A DNA stretch of 12,637 nt from Anaerolineae bacterium (GTDB lineage: Bacteria; Chloroflexota; Anaerolineae; Aggregatilineales; Phototrophicaceae). The notes under the pieces are model-generated. The model did no database searches. It worked only from the letters and a program-made list of their open reading frames with translations, and was not told where the DNA came from. A program made the position numbers and the translations under genes. Where the stretch lies: positions 1-12,637 of the forward strand of contig JADLHH010000415.1 of assembly GCA_020848855.1 (NCBI GenBank). Reading direction: 5' to 3'. This document shows positions 1-7,336 of this stretch, piece by piece (position 1 is the first letter of the stretch; each line of letters begins with the position of its first letter).

Positions 1-1
1 C

Positions 2-829
2 GAGGATATCCTGCACCGCCACCTCGACACCATCAAGGCGAGCGCGCCGGAGCGGTTCTACATGTTCGGCGGCGTCGATTGGTCGAAGTGGGGGGAGCAC
101 GGAGACAATTTTGGCGAGTGGGCAGCGGCGCGCTTTCGCCAGCAGGTGACGCGCGGAGCGGACGGCTTGAAAATCTGGAAGCCGTTCGGGCTGCACGTGC
201 GCGACCAACACGGGGCGCTGGTCGCCATCAATGATCCTCGGCTCGACCCGCTGTGGGCGACTGCGGGGGAGCTTGGCGTGCCGGTATTGATTCACGCCGC
301 CGACCCAGTCGCTTTCTTCGACCCGCTGAATGCTGCCAACGAGCGGTTTGAAGAACTGAACGCCCACCCGGACTGGCAGTTTCCCAGCCCGCCATTTCCG
401 CCGTTCATGAAGATCATGACCGATCTCAAGTCGCTGGTGGCAAACCATCCCAAAACGACATTTATCGGCGCGCACGTTGGCTGCTATTCCGAAAATCTCG
501 GCTGGGTGGGGCAAATGCTGGACGACTGTCCGAATTTTTACGTGGACGTCAGCGCGCGCATCAGCGAACTGGGTCGCCAGCCCTACACGGCGCGCCGCTT
601 CTTCCTCGAATATACTGAGCGCATCCTGTTCGGTATCGACGCGGGCGCGAGTCTGGAGACGTACCGCATCTACTATCGCTTCTTGGAAACCGACGACGAA
701 TATTTCAATTATGGCGACAGCGTGATCCCCAGCCAAGGGCGCTGGTACATCTATGGCTTGAACCTCCCTGATGACGTATTGGAGAAGGTTTATCACCGAA
801 ATGCGGAGCACATCTTCAAGCGCTTGTGA
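2..829 (+). CDS. Amidohydrolase family 2 metal-dependent hydrolase (5' end outside window)
   Basis: The reading frame is open from base 2, so the gene begins upstream; the ATG at 62 is probably internal. The visible 275 codons look like an amidohydrolase-2 (PF04909) TIM barrel. Seen in order: KIWKPFGLHVRD, an IHAADP strand with a likely metal-ligand His, FIGAHVG with a second conserved His, VDVSARISELG, and the terminal LFGIDAG whose Asp matches the family's catalytic/metal Asp. The N-terminal HxH motif expected in this family would lie outside the window. Relatives hydrolyse or decarboxylate small carboxylic or cyclic substrates; the substrate here cannot be told. No signal peptide can be judged because the start is missing. 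It ends 105 bases before the DeoR-type gene on the same strand, with no clear terminator between them. Family call is good; function is open. Confidence 0.85.
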   Translation, partial: EDILHRHLDTIKASAPERFYMFGGVDWSKWGEHGDNFGEWAAARFRQQVTRGADGLKIWKPFGLHVRDQHGALVAINDPRLDPLWATAGELGVPVLIHAADPVAFFDPLNAANERFEELNAHPDWQFPSPPFPPFMKIMTDLKSLVANHPKTTFIGAHVGCYSENLGWVGQMLDDCPNFYVDVSARISELGRQPYTARRFFLEYTERILFGIDAGASLETYRIYYRFLETDDEYFNYGDSVIPSQGRWYIYGLNLPDDVLEKVYHRNAEHIFKRL

Positions 830-858
830 GTCGCCTTCGTGTACAGCCGGATACTTTC

Positions 859-875
859 ATGATCCTGATGATCAT
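859..875. promoter_or_regulatory. Inverted repeat ATGATC-N5-GATCAT upstream of the DeoR-type gene
   Basis: Perfect 6-bp arms around a 5-bp centre. The site lies just upstream of a TATAAA (884-889), roughly over the expected -35 position. This suits a regulator site for the 935-1726 gene; the binding protein is unknown. Confidence 0.35.
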
Positions 876-883
876 TTTTCGAG

Positions 884-907
884 TATAAACTGTCGGATAC
901 AAGTATC
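884..907 (+). promoter_or_regulatory. Probable -10 (TATAAA) and start-site palindrome GATACAAGTATC for the DeoR-type gene
   Basis: TATAAA at 884-889 is a fair -10 element. The 12-bp palindrome GATAC-AA-GTATC at 896-907 falls about where transcription would start, a usual place for an autorepressor operator. No good -35 is seen, so the promoter may need an activator or be weak. Assignment to the DeoR-type protein is inference. Confidence 0.4.
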
Positions 908-934
908 ATCTAATCAAAACGTTTGGTGGAGACT

Positions 935-1726
935 ATGTCCAATTCCGATTTACTTGGTTTGGAGCGTCAAGAGAAAATCGCTCAACTGCTTGAAGAGCAC
1001 GGCAAGCTCACCGTTGCAGAAATCAGCCAGGCGTTTGAGGTTAGTGAAGCCACAGTCCGGCGCGATTTGTCGGCGCTTGCCGAACGAAACTTGATCCGCC
1101 GCGTGCATGGTGGTGCTATGCGTGCACAGCCAGTTGCCACCAGCGAAGCGCCGATTATGCAGCGGATGGAAGAGCACACTGATATCAAACGCCGCATTGG
1201 GCAGGCAGCCGCGCGGTTGATTCACGATGGCGAGACAGTCTTGCTTATTGGCGGCAGCACCGGGACTGCGGTCGCACGCGAGCTAGGAACACACGCAAAC
1301 CTGACCCTAGTGACAGACTCACTGATCGTCGCCAATGAGCTGATTCGGCAGGGAATTCACAAGGTCATCATCCTAGGTGGAATGATCGACGCAGACGAGT
1401 TTGCGGTGCGGGGTACACTGTCCCGACTGCTCCTATCCGAGCTTCAGGTCGATAAGGTGATCCTCGGCACAAAGGCGATTTCCCCCCAGCGCGGTCTGAG
1501 CGCCGAGAGCGCAGAAGAAGCCGAGCTTTTTCGCGGCTGCATTCAGGCAGGGCATTACATTATTCTGGTCACCGATAGCAGCAAGTTCAACCAATCGGCG
1601 CTCGTGCGTATCGCTCCGGTGGACATCCTCGATGCGCTCGTAACCGACTCGAACATCGATGCAGCGACAATCGAAGCATTGCAAGAGCGCGGGGTATTCG
1701 TCGAAATTGTGCCGTCAGGCGATTAA
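935..1726 (+). CDS. DeoR/GlpR-family transcriptional regulator
   Basis: Encodes 263 residues, the usual length for DeoR-family repressors. The start is set at ATG 935 because GGTGGAG (925-931) sits just before it as a ribosome binding site; a TTG at 923 would lie partly within that site. The N-terminal DeoR winged helix (about residues 6-60) has LTVAEISQAFEVSEATVRRD, followed by the family hallmark RVHGGA. The rest is a DeoRC sensor domain (ISOCOT fold, about 75-235) with LLIGGSTGTAV, LVTDSLIVANEL, ILGGM and VTDSSKF. These proteins usually repress sugar or polyol catabolic genes and are released by a phosphorylated sugar. Likely targets are nearby carbohydrate genes or itself, since inverted repeats lie at its promoter. 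The exact effector cannot be read from the sequence. Confidence 0.93.
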   Translation: MSNSDLLGLERQEKIAQLLEEHGKLTVAEISQAFEVSEATVRRDLSALAERNLIRRVHGGAMRAQPVATSEAPIMQRMEEHTDIKRRIGQAAARLIHDGETVLLIGGSTGTAVARELGTHANLTLVTDSLIVANELIRQGIHKVIILGGMIDADEFAVRGTLSRLLLSELQVDKVILGTKAISPQRGLSAESAEEAELFRGCIQAGHYIILVTDSSKFNQSALVRIAPVDILDALVTDSNIDAATIEALQERGVFVEIVPSGD

Positions 1727-1780
1727 GATCATGGGACGGTAACATATTCTCCCATCGAAGGTTCGCCTCTGATTTCGTAG

Positions 1781-1852
1781 CCAGTCTTGGACAAGCTGAT
1801 TGGCGACAAAGGCTACCTGTCCGCCTTCCCTGCACCTAATTCATCACGTTAG
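1781..1852 (+). pseudogene. Possible transposase C-terminal fragment
   Basis: A short open stretch, closed by TAG at both ends, reads VLDKLIGDKGYLSAFPAP. The core LIGDKGYLS resembles the strand around a catalytic Asp of DDE transposases (IS4/IS982-like, where GDKGY is common). It has no start codon or ribosome binding site and lies in the gap between two regulator genes, so it is best read as the remains of an insertion sequence. The match is short; chance similarity is possible. Confidence 0.4.
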
Positions 1853-1857
1853 TGCTA

Positions 1858-1906
1858 TTGTAGGGGCGCAGATGCAACCTGCGGTTGCCTAGTTGCGCCC
1901 CTACAA
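1858..1906. repeat. Perfect 13-bp inverted repeat with an inner hairpin (REP/MITE-like)
   Basis: The arms TTGTAGGGGCGCA (1858-1870) and TGCGCCCCTACAA (1894-1906) are exact complements. Inside, GCAACC (1874-1879) pairs with GGTTGC (1883-1888) around a 3-base loop. The element would fold into a long two-part stem in RNA or single-stranded DNA. No T-run follows either side, so it is a poor Rho-independent terminator. The shape suits a small dispersed palindromic repeat, although it could still separate the deoR-type and tetR-type transcripts. Confidence 0.75.
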
Positions 1907-1967
1907 ACCCTTATAGACTTTTATAGTCCGAATAATGGTTTTGATGCGTTTGCCCCACCCCCGATAT

Positions 1968-2005
1968 TGACATTCAGTGTCATGATCAACACGATGTGCT
2001 ATAAT
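1968..2005 (+). promoter_or_regulatory. Extended -10 promoter with operator-like repeat for the TetR gene
   Basis: TGCTATAAT (1997-2005) is a full extended -10 element. The inverted repeat TGACA-N5-TGTCA (1968-1982) lies just upstream and covers the -35 position (GTGTCA at 1977-1982, 17 bases before the -10). The placement suits autorepression by the TetR protein. Transcription would start near 2012, giving a leader of about 45 bases. Confidence 0.55.
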
Positions 2006-2055
2006 TGGCACTTGTGCTGTGTGGGAGCATAGCGCGAAATAAGGAGCCAAACCTT

Positions 2056-2736
2056 ATGACCATTGGCGACCCGAAAAATACGAAACAGAGAGCCAAACCG
2101 TTTGCCGAAGCGGTGCCGTCAGCGCCAGAGAAGCTCAAGGCGCGCAAACGGCAGGTCGTGCGCGACGCCTTGAGTGATGCTGCCGCAGAATTGTTTTGTA
2201 AACGGGGTTTCGAGGCAGTCACTGTCGAAGAAATCGCGCAGGCGGCGGGCGTCTCCCGGCGAACCTTCTTCCGTTACTACGAATCCAAAGAAGATGTGAT
2301 GGTTGAGCGCCTCGACCGGGATGGGGAGCGGTTCATCGCAGAACTCGCTGCGCGTCCGCTTGACGAGCCGCCACTGTTAGCGATCCGCAATGCGCTGATA
2401 CCCGCCATCGAGTATCGACTGGAGGAACCCGATCTTGTTCGTGATGCCACACGCCTTCTGCGGGAGACCAGCGCACTTCGGCGTGCGCTGATGGAACGGC
2501 GTAACCGCATTGAAGAGCGGACAGCGGCGTTGATGACTCAGCGATTGGGTGCTTCAACCAAAGATAATACACCTATGCTGCTGGCTTTTCTCGCGCGCGC
2601 CCTGAGCGACACCGCCTTTAACGCCTGGTATGACCACGAGACGGACGACATCGCAAGTCTGGTCAATGACCTGATCAGCCGCCTGCGCCGCATTGTCACA
2701 GATATGCCAGCGGAATATATCAAGCCGGGAAAGTAA
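2056..2736 (+). CDS. TetR/AcrR-family transcriptional regulator
   Basis: Encodes 226 residues. ATG 2056 is chosen because AAGGAG (2041-2046) lies 9 bases upstream; the in-frame TTG at 2005 overlaps the -10 element and cannot be the start. After a basic N-terminal tail of about 30 residues comes the TetR HTH, with VEEIAQAAGVSRRTFFRYY and SKEDV at about residues 57-81. The C-terminal ligand domain is helical and resembles the MftR-like group of TetR C-terminal domains (a weak impression). These proteins are dimeric repressors released by a small ligand, which cannot be deduced here. The GH3 gene begins 56 bases downstream with no visible terminator, so the two may be co-transcribed and this protein may control that gene as well as its own. 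Confidence 0.93.
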   Translation: MTIGDPKNTKQRAKPFAEAVPSAPEKLKARKRQVVRDALSDAAAELFCKRGFEAVTVEEIAQAAGVSRRTFFRYYESKEDVMVERLDRDGERFIAELAARPLDEPPLLAIRNALIPAIEYRLEEPDLVRDATRLLRETSALRRALMERRNRIEERTAALMTQRLGASTKDNTPMLLAFLARALSDTAFNAWYDHETDDIASLVNDLISRLRRIVTDMPAEYIKPGK

Positions 2737-2792
2737 TCGTTCCTTTTCGATCCTTGAGAACAAGCATACGTCTCTCATCCGAGGAGTCCTCC

Positions 2793-4982
2793 ATGTCACA
2801 CACTGACGCCCTTACATCCACACTTCCCTACCGCAATCCCACCCTGAGCGTCGAAGAACGGGTCGCCGATCTCCTGGAGCGTATGACGCTTAAGGAGAAG
2901 ATCGGTCAACTGATGTTGTTGAATGCGGCGGATGATGAACTGTCGTTCATCAATACCTATCAGCCCGGCTCGATCCTCCACATTGTCGGTGAGAAGATCA
3001 ACCGTGCCATTGATCTCGCTGCACAGAACCGTCTCGGCATCCCGCTGCTTATCGGCGAGGACTGTATTCACGGTCACTCGTTCTGGAAAGGGGCGACCAT
3101 TTTCCCAACTCAGTTGGGGATGGCTTCAAGCTGGAACCCGGAGTTGATCGAACAAATCGGGCGTGTGACCGCCGCCGAGATGATCCCAACGGGGATTCAC
3201 TGGACGTTTTCGCCCGTTCTGTGCCTGACACGCGATCTGCGCTGGGGGCGCACAGACGAAACCTTCGGCGAAGACCCATATCTGATTGGCGAACTTGGCG
3301 TCGCGCTCATTCGCGGCTACCAGGGGAGCGGTCTCGATGATCCAACAGCGGTGCTTGCCACCGCCAAGCATTATGCGGGCTACTCGGAAACGCAGGGCGG
3401 TCGGGATGCGTCCGAGGCTGATCTGTCGCGCCGCAAGCTCCGCAGCTATTTCCTGCCGCCGTTCGAGCGCGCGGCGCGCGCCGGAGCGATGACCTTCATG
3501 ACGGGCTACCAGTCGATGGATGGCGGTCCCTCAACCATGAACCGCTGGCTGCTGACGGACATTCTCAAGGACGAGTGGGGCTTTCGCGGAATTCTCGTGA
3601 CGGACTGGGATAATGTCGGTCGGCTCGTTCGAGAACAGAAGGTTTGCGCCACCTACGCGGATGCCGCCATTGTCGCCCTCCGCGCGGGCAACGACATCAT
3701 CATGACCACGCCGGAATTCTATGAGGGCGCGCTCGAAGCGGTGCGCAGCGGTCGCCTTGCCGAGTCCGAAATTGACGCCCCCTGTGCTCGTCTGCTGGCG
3801 CTGAAGTTCCGCCTGGGACTCTTCGAGAATCGCCGTCGTCCTGACCTCGAACGCGCCGCCGCCGAGAGTGCGCGCCCCGAGCATCGCGCTGTCAACCTCG
3901 CCGCTGCCCGGCAAAGTCTGATACTTCTTCAGAACAATGGCTTGCTCCCCCTTGATTCGGCAACGATCAAGTCCATCGCGGTCGTCGGACCCAATGCCGA
4001 CGATGACTTGCAGCAGCTCGGTGACTGGTCACTCGGCGCAGTTCAGCACCCGCCGAAAGCCGGTAAGCAGCCGCGTGAGAAAACGACTACCATACTGGAT
4101 GGTATTCGCGCTCTGGCACCGGCTGGCACTTCCGTTCAATATGAATGCGGCTGCTCGATCATCGACGGTGATCTCTCCGGCATTCCCGCCGCCGTTGCCG
4201 CAGCCCAGGCTGCCGACGTGGTCGTGGCGGTTGTCGGTGACCATTTGAAATTCGTCGGCGAAAGCAATAGCACCGCGACCCTTGAACTGCAAGGCGGACA
4301 GATAGCGCTGCTCGATGCGCTGGAAAAGACCGGCAAGCCCCTGATCGTCGTGCTCGTGAACAGCAAGCCGCTCGTGCTGCCACCCTCGGCAAAGCGTGCT
4401 GCGGCGATCCTCGAGGGTTTCAACCCCGGTATGGAGGGCGGACGCGCGCTTGCCGAAGCGCTGTTCGGACAATTGAACCCGTCGGGCAAGCTCACGATCT
4501 CAATCCCGATACACGTCGGTCAGCAGCCCGTATTCTACAGTCAGGTACGCGGTCAGCATGGCGATCGCTACGCCGATCTCACCCAGGAACCGCTCTTCCC
4601 CTTCGGGCACGGTCTGAGCTATACCAAGTATCGCTACTCAAACCTACGGCTCGACGTATCCACTCTTACACAGGGGCAATCCGCGATCGTCTCGGTAGAC
4701 GTGGAAAATATCGGAGAGCGGGCGGGCGATGAGATCGTGCAGGTCTATGTGAGCGATCTCATCACCTCGGTCACATGGGTGAACAAGGCGCTCAAGGGGT
4801 TTTCCCGCCTGCATCTCGAACCGGGTGAGAAGAAGACTGCACAGGTTTCACTCCCCTGGGAAGCGTTCCAGATCGTGGATGCGGAGGGAGTGAGCGTGGT
4901 CGAGCCGGGCGAATTCGAAATTCTCGTCGGTCCTTCTTCGCGCGATTCGGATTTGCTCAGAGTATCAATGCGCGCAGAGTGA
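2793..4982 (+). CDS. Glycoside hydrolase family 3 (beta-glucosidase/beta-xylosidase type), cytoplasmic
   Basis: Encodes 729 residues from ATG 2793, preceded by GAGGAG; a TTG at 2754 would add 13 residues but has no binding site. Three GH3 regions are present in order. The N-terminal TIM barrel runs to about residue 315, with LGIPLLIGEDCIHG, RDLRWGRTDETFGEDP, the KH pair at 192-193 and the likely nucleophile D271 in VTDWDN. The alpha/beta sandwich has VVGDHLKFVGES, where E490 is the probable acid/base. The C-terminal fibronectin-III-like domain follows FPFGHGLSY near residue 604. The family releases terminal beta-linked sugars with retention. There is no signal peptide, unlike periplasmic BglX, so it probably acts on imported or phosphorylase-derived oligosaccharides in the cytoplasm. 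Glucosidase versus xylosidase specificity cannot be read safely. Confidence 0.93.
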   Translation: MSHTDALTSTLPYRNPTLSVEERVADLLERMTLKEKIGQLMLLNAADDELSFINTYQPGSILHIVGEKINRAIDLAAQNRLGIPLLIGEDCIHGHSFWKGATIFPTQLGMASSWNPELIEQIGRVTAAEMIPTGIHWTFSPVLCLTRDLRWGRTDETFGEDPYLIGELGVALIRGYQGSGLDDPTAVLATAKHYAGYSETQGGRDASEADLSRRKLRSYFLPPFERAARAGAMTFMTGYQSMDGGPSTMNRWLLTDILKDEWGFRGILVTDWDNVGRLVREQKVCATYADAAIVALRAGNDIIMTTPEFYEGALEAVRSGRLAESEIDAPCARLLALKFRLGLFENRRRPDLERAAAESARPEHRAVNLAAARQSLILLQNNGLLPLDSATIKSIAVVGPNADDDLQQLGDWSLGAVQHPPKAGKQPREKTTTILDGIRALAPAGTSVQYECGCSIIDGDLSGIPAAVAAAQAADVVVAVVGDHLKFVGESNSTATLELQGGQIALLDALEKTGKPLIVVLVNSKPLVLPPSAKRAAAILEGFNPGMEGGRALAEALFGQLNPSGKLTISIPIHVGQQPVFYSQVRGQHGDRYADLTQEPLFPFGHGLSYTKYRYSNLRLDVSTLTQGQSAIVSVDVENIGERAGDEIVQVYVSDLITSVTWVNKALKGFSRLHLEPGEKKTAQVSLPWEAFQIVDAEGVSVVEPGEFEILVGPSSRDSDLLRVSMRAE

Positions 4983-4987
4983 ACGTG

Positions 4988-5071
4988 ATGATGAAGGCGA
5001 TCACCCCCCGCCCCGATCAGCGACACCTCTGGAAGCTGCGTCAAATGTGTGGCACTGAGACGTTGAACTAA
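4988..5071 (+). CDS. Possible 27-residue small ORF after the GH3 gene
   Basis: An ATG-ATG start six bases after the GH3 stop opens a 27-codon frame beginning MMKAITPRPDQRH and ending in TAA. There is no strong ribosome binding site, so translation would depend on coupling to the GH3 gene. I do not recognise the peptide. It may be chance, a leftover 5' end of a lost gene, or a real small protein. Confidence 0.15.
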   Translation: MMKAITPRPDQRHLWKLRQMCGTETLN

Positions 5072-5113
5072 GGCAACCGATGAGGATTCACGACTTTTCG
5101 CAGACAGCCGCGC

Positions 5114-7303
5114 CTACTGACTTTCGGCGAGTGGCTCCGGAGGCAGCGGCGAATCGAAATTCTCCAGCGCACCGTAATAATAGCGCGGCGACAGCTTGCT
5201 GAACACGGCGGAGAGGAAGTTCAACACCTCGCCGGCATATAAGCCGCCGCGCTGGTAGACCGCGAACCGGTTTTCGCCCTGCGTTCGGTGCGGAGCGGGG
5301 GCGGACGTCAGCACGATCACTGGCACGTCCCGGAACTCCGGCTGCGCGCGCAACTCCGTCAGCAGGCGCAGCCCCTCGGTCTCGGGTGTCATGCCATCCA
5401 GCAGTACCAACTCGGGCACGCGGGAAGTGACCGCCGCCAGAACCTGTTCGTAATCATAAACCCGCCGCACGACATAGCCTTGATCGACAGATTCCAGCAT
5501 CCGTTCGACCAGCAGCGCCAGCCCGCGATCCGAAAGTGCGATCAGGATGTCGCGCACGACGCCGACGCGCCCGATCGCTTCCAGCAGCGTCTGGGCATTG
5601 ACCGGCTTGGTGAGGTACGCGCGCACGTCGAGTTCCTTCGCCATGCCCGCGTCTGTGTCGCCGGGCAATGAACACTCGACCACTGGCACACCGAGATCGG
5701 CGAAGGTGTGAGTCGCCGTCGGCTCATCGCTGTTCACGTTATGCACGATCATCTTCGGGTGATGCGTCAGCACCATCTCCGGTAGAAGCCGCACATCGCG
5801 CACCGGGATCACCTCGCAATCCTGAAGCGCACGCTCCAGCAGCGACAGGGCTGCGCTTTCCGCGCCGACCACCAGTGCCGTGCGCCGCGCGCCGTCGCTC
5901 GCCGTCGACACCCGCCCTTCGACCGGACGCGCCCGCGCCCCGACAAGCTGCTCGGTCGTCGGCAGCGCAAACGAGAAGCACGAACCGACGCCTTCTTCGC
6001 TCTCCACCCAGATGCGCCCGTGATGCGCCTCGACAAAGCGCTTGCTGATCGCCAGCCCCAACCCTGCGCCCGTGCGGCTGCGCTTCAGTGACGGGTTCGC
6101 CTGATAGAACTCATCGAAGATGTACGGCAGCTTGTCGGAGGAGATGCCTGTCCCAGTGTCGCGTATGCTGATGATCGCCTCGCTCCCGTCCTGCCGCGCC
6201 GAAAGCTCGATCACACCGGCTTCGGTGAAGCGGCAGGCGTTGTTGAGCAGGTTCAGAATCACCTGACGGATTCGCGTGCAGTCGATTTCCACGACCGGCA
6301 GGTCATCGGGTACGTTAAATTCGAAGTGCAGCGCGCCACGCTGAATCGAATGTTCGGCGATTTGCACTGTATCTTTGAGGAAAGGCGTGAGCACGGTACG
6401 CTCCGGTGTGATGGTGAAGCCGGTCATCTCGAAGCGCGACAGATCGAGGATGTCGCCGATCAGCGCCAGCAGATGCTGACTGTTCCGATAAATCTGGTGG
6501 ATGTCCTGCCGCAGCCTCGGCGTCCAGTCTACGTCGCCGTACACGTCCGGTGAGAGGTACATCATCTCGCTGAAGCCGAGGATCAGGTTGAGCGGCGTCC
6601 ACAATTCGTGGCTGATGTTGGCGACAAACTGCTCCTTGAGGCGTCGGGCATCTTCGGCATGTTTGCACGCCCAGACCAGCTCTAACTGGATGTGGCGCTG
6701 GTTTTCATATGCCGACTGCAGCGACCGCAGCGCCTGACTCAGTTCTGCCCGATGCTCGCGGGTGGTATCCAGCAGTTCCTGGCTGCGAAGCTGCATGGTG
6801 CTGTACCAGTGGACGACCGTGAACAGGGTATAGGCGCTCAGCCAGCTAGCCCCCGCCGCTAAAGTCAGCACAACCGTCACGTCGAACAGTGGGTATTCGC
6901 GCACGCCGGCGAGGTTGAGCGCCGCCATCACGACGACGAACAATACGGCGTTCGCAAGCCCAGCATTACGCATCAGCATGGCGCTAACGAACACGCACGG
7001 CACGCTGAAGTACGCCAGCAGTGGATCGTTGAACGTGATCAGCGCGACGAGCAGATGGGCAGTGATGCCCCACACGAAGATGTGCCGGGCGATCACCGGC
7101 GCGCGGTTGAGCATCACCTGTACAGCCCGACTGAAGACCACCAGCGCGAACGGAATCAACACGCTGCTGAACAGCAGATCGCGGCGAACGAGCACATACC
7201 AGATCGCCAGAATGCCGAAGCCGATCAAGCCGAAGCTCAGCCGCCAGACGAGCCGCGCACGGACTTCTTCGAGGCTGTCGCTAAAGCTGTGGGTCGTTTC
7301 CAT
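5114..7303 (-). CDS. Membrane-bound hybrid histidine kinase with two degenerate receiver domains
   Basis: Encodes 729 residues. About six transmembrane helices fill residues 20-165 with little exposed loop, then a helical linker (170-225). The HisKA domain holds the phospho-acceptor H232 in SHELWTPLN, where W235 replaces the usual Arg. The HATPase domain is intact: N355 (N box), D382 in DTGTGIS (G1), FDEFYQ (F box) and GAGLGLAISKRF (G2). Two receiver-like domains follow. The first (about 480-580) has N522 where the phospho-Asp is expected but keeps K566. The second (about 590-705) keeps D636 (LVLLDGM) and the Thr of IVLTS but lacks the conserved Lys. It follows the response-regulator gene on the minus strand after a 33-base gap and should share its transcript. 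The signal is unknown; an intramembrane or envelope cue is plausible. Confidence 0.9.
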   Translation of the reverse strand: METTHSFSDSLEEVRARLVWRLSFGLIGFGILAIWYVLVRRDLLFSSVLIPFALVVFSRAVQVMLNRAPVIARHIFVWGITAHLLVALITFNDPLLAYFSVPCVFVSAMLMRNAGLANAVLFVVVMAALNLAGVREYPLFDVTVVLTLAAGASWLSAYTLFTVVHWYSTMQLRSQELLDTTREHRAELSQALRSLQSAYENQRHIQLELVWACKHAEDARRLKEQFVANISHELWTPLNLILGFSEMMYLSPDVYGDVDWTPRLRQDIHQIYRNSQHLLALIGDILDLSRFEMTGFTITPERTVLTPFLKDTVQIAEHSIQRGALHFEFNVPDDLPVVEIDCTRIRQVILNLLNNACRFTEAGVIELSARQDGSEAIISIRDTGTGISSDKLPYIFDEFYQANPSLKRSRTGAGLGLAISKRFVEAHHGRIWVESEEGVGSCFSFALPTTEQLVGARARPVEGRVSTASDGARRTALVVGAESAALSLLERALQDCEVIPVRDVRLLPEMVLTHHPKMIVHNVNSDEPTATHTFADLGVPVVECSLPGDTDAGMAKELDVRAYLTKPVNAQTLLEAIGRVGVVRDILIALSDRGLALLVERMLESVDQGYVVRRVYDYEQVLAAVTSRVPELVLLDGMTPETEGLRLLTELRAQPEFRDVPVIVLTSAPAPHRTQGENRFAVYQRGGLYAGEVLNFLSAVFSKLSPRYYYGALENFDSPLPPEPLAESQ

Positions 7304-7336
7304 AGATGAGAACCTGCGTTCAGTTCTGTTGGATGG

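Noticed and set aside
1731..1755. ATGGGA/TCCCAT hairpin after the DeoR-type gene as terminator
   Set aside because: Only 6 bp with a 13-base loop and no T-run; too weak to call.
1967..1972. TTGACA as -35 for the TetR gene
   Set aside because: It is 27 bases from the TATAAT, too far for a normal promoter; it is better explained as part of the TGACA-N5-TGTCA repeat.
2781..2791. GAGGA-G-TCCTC around the GH3 ribosome binding site
   Set aside because: A one-base loop cannot form a hairpin, and the short palindrome is probably chance.
4029..4495. Minus-strand frames inside the GH3 gene
   Set aside because: They overlap a continuous GH3 domain and show no motif of their own.
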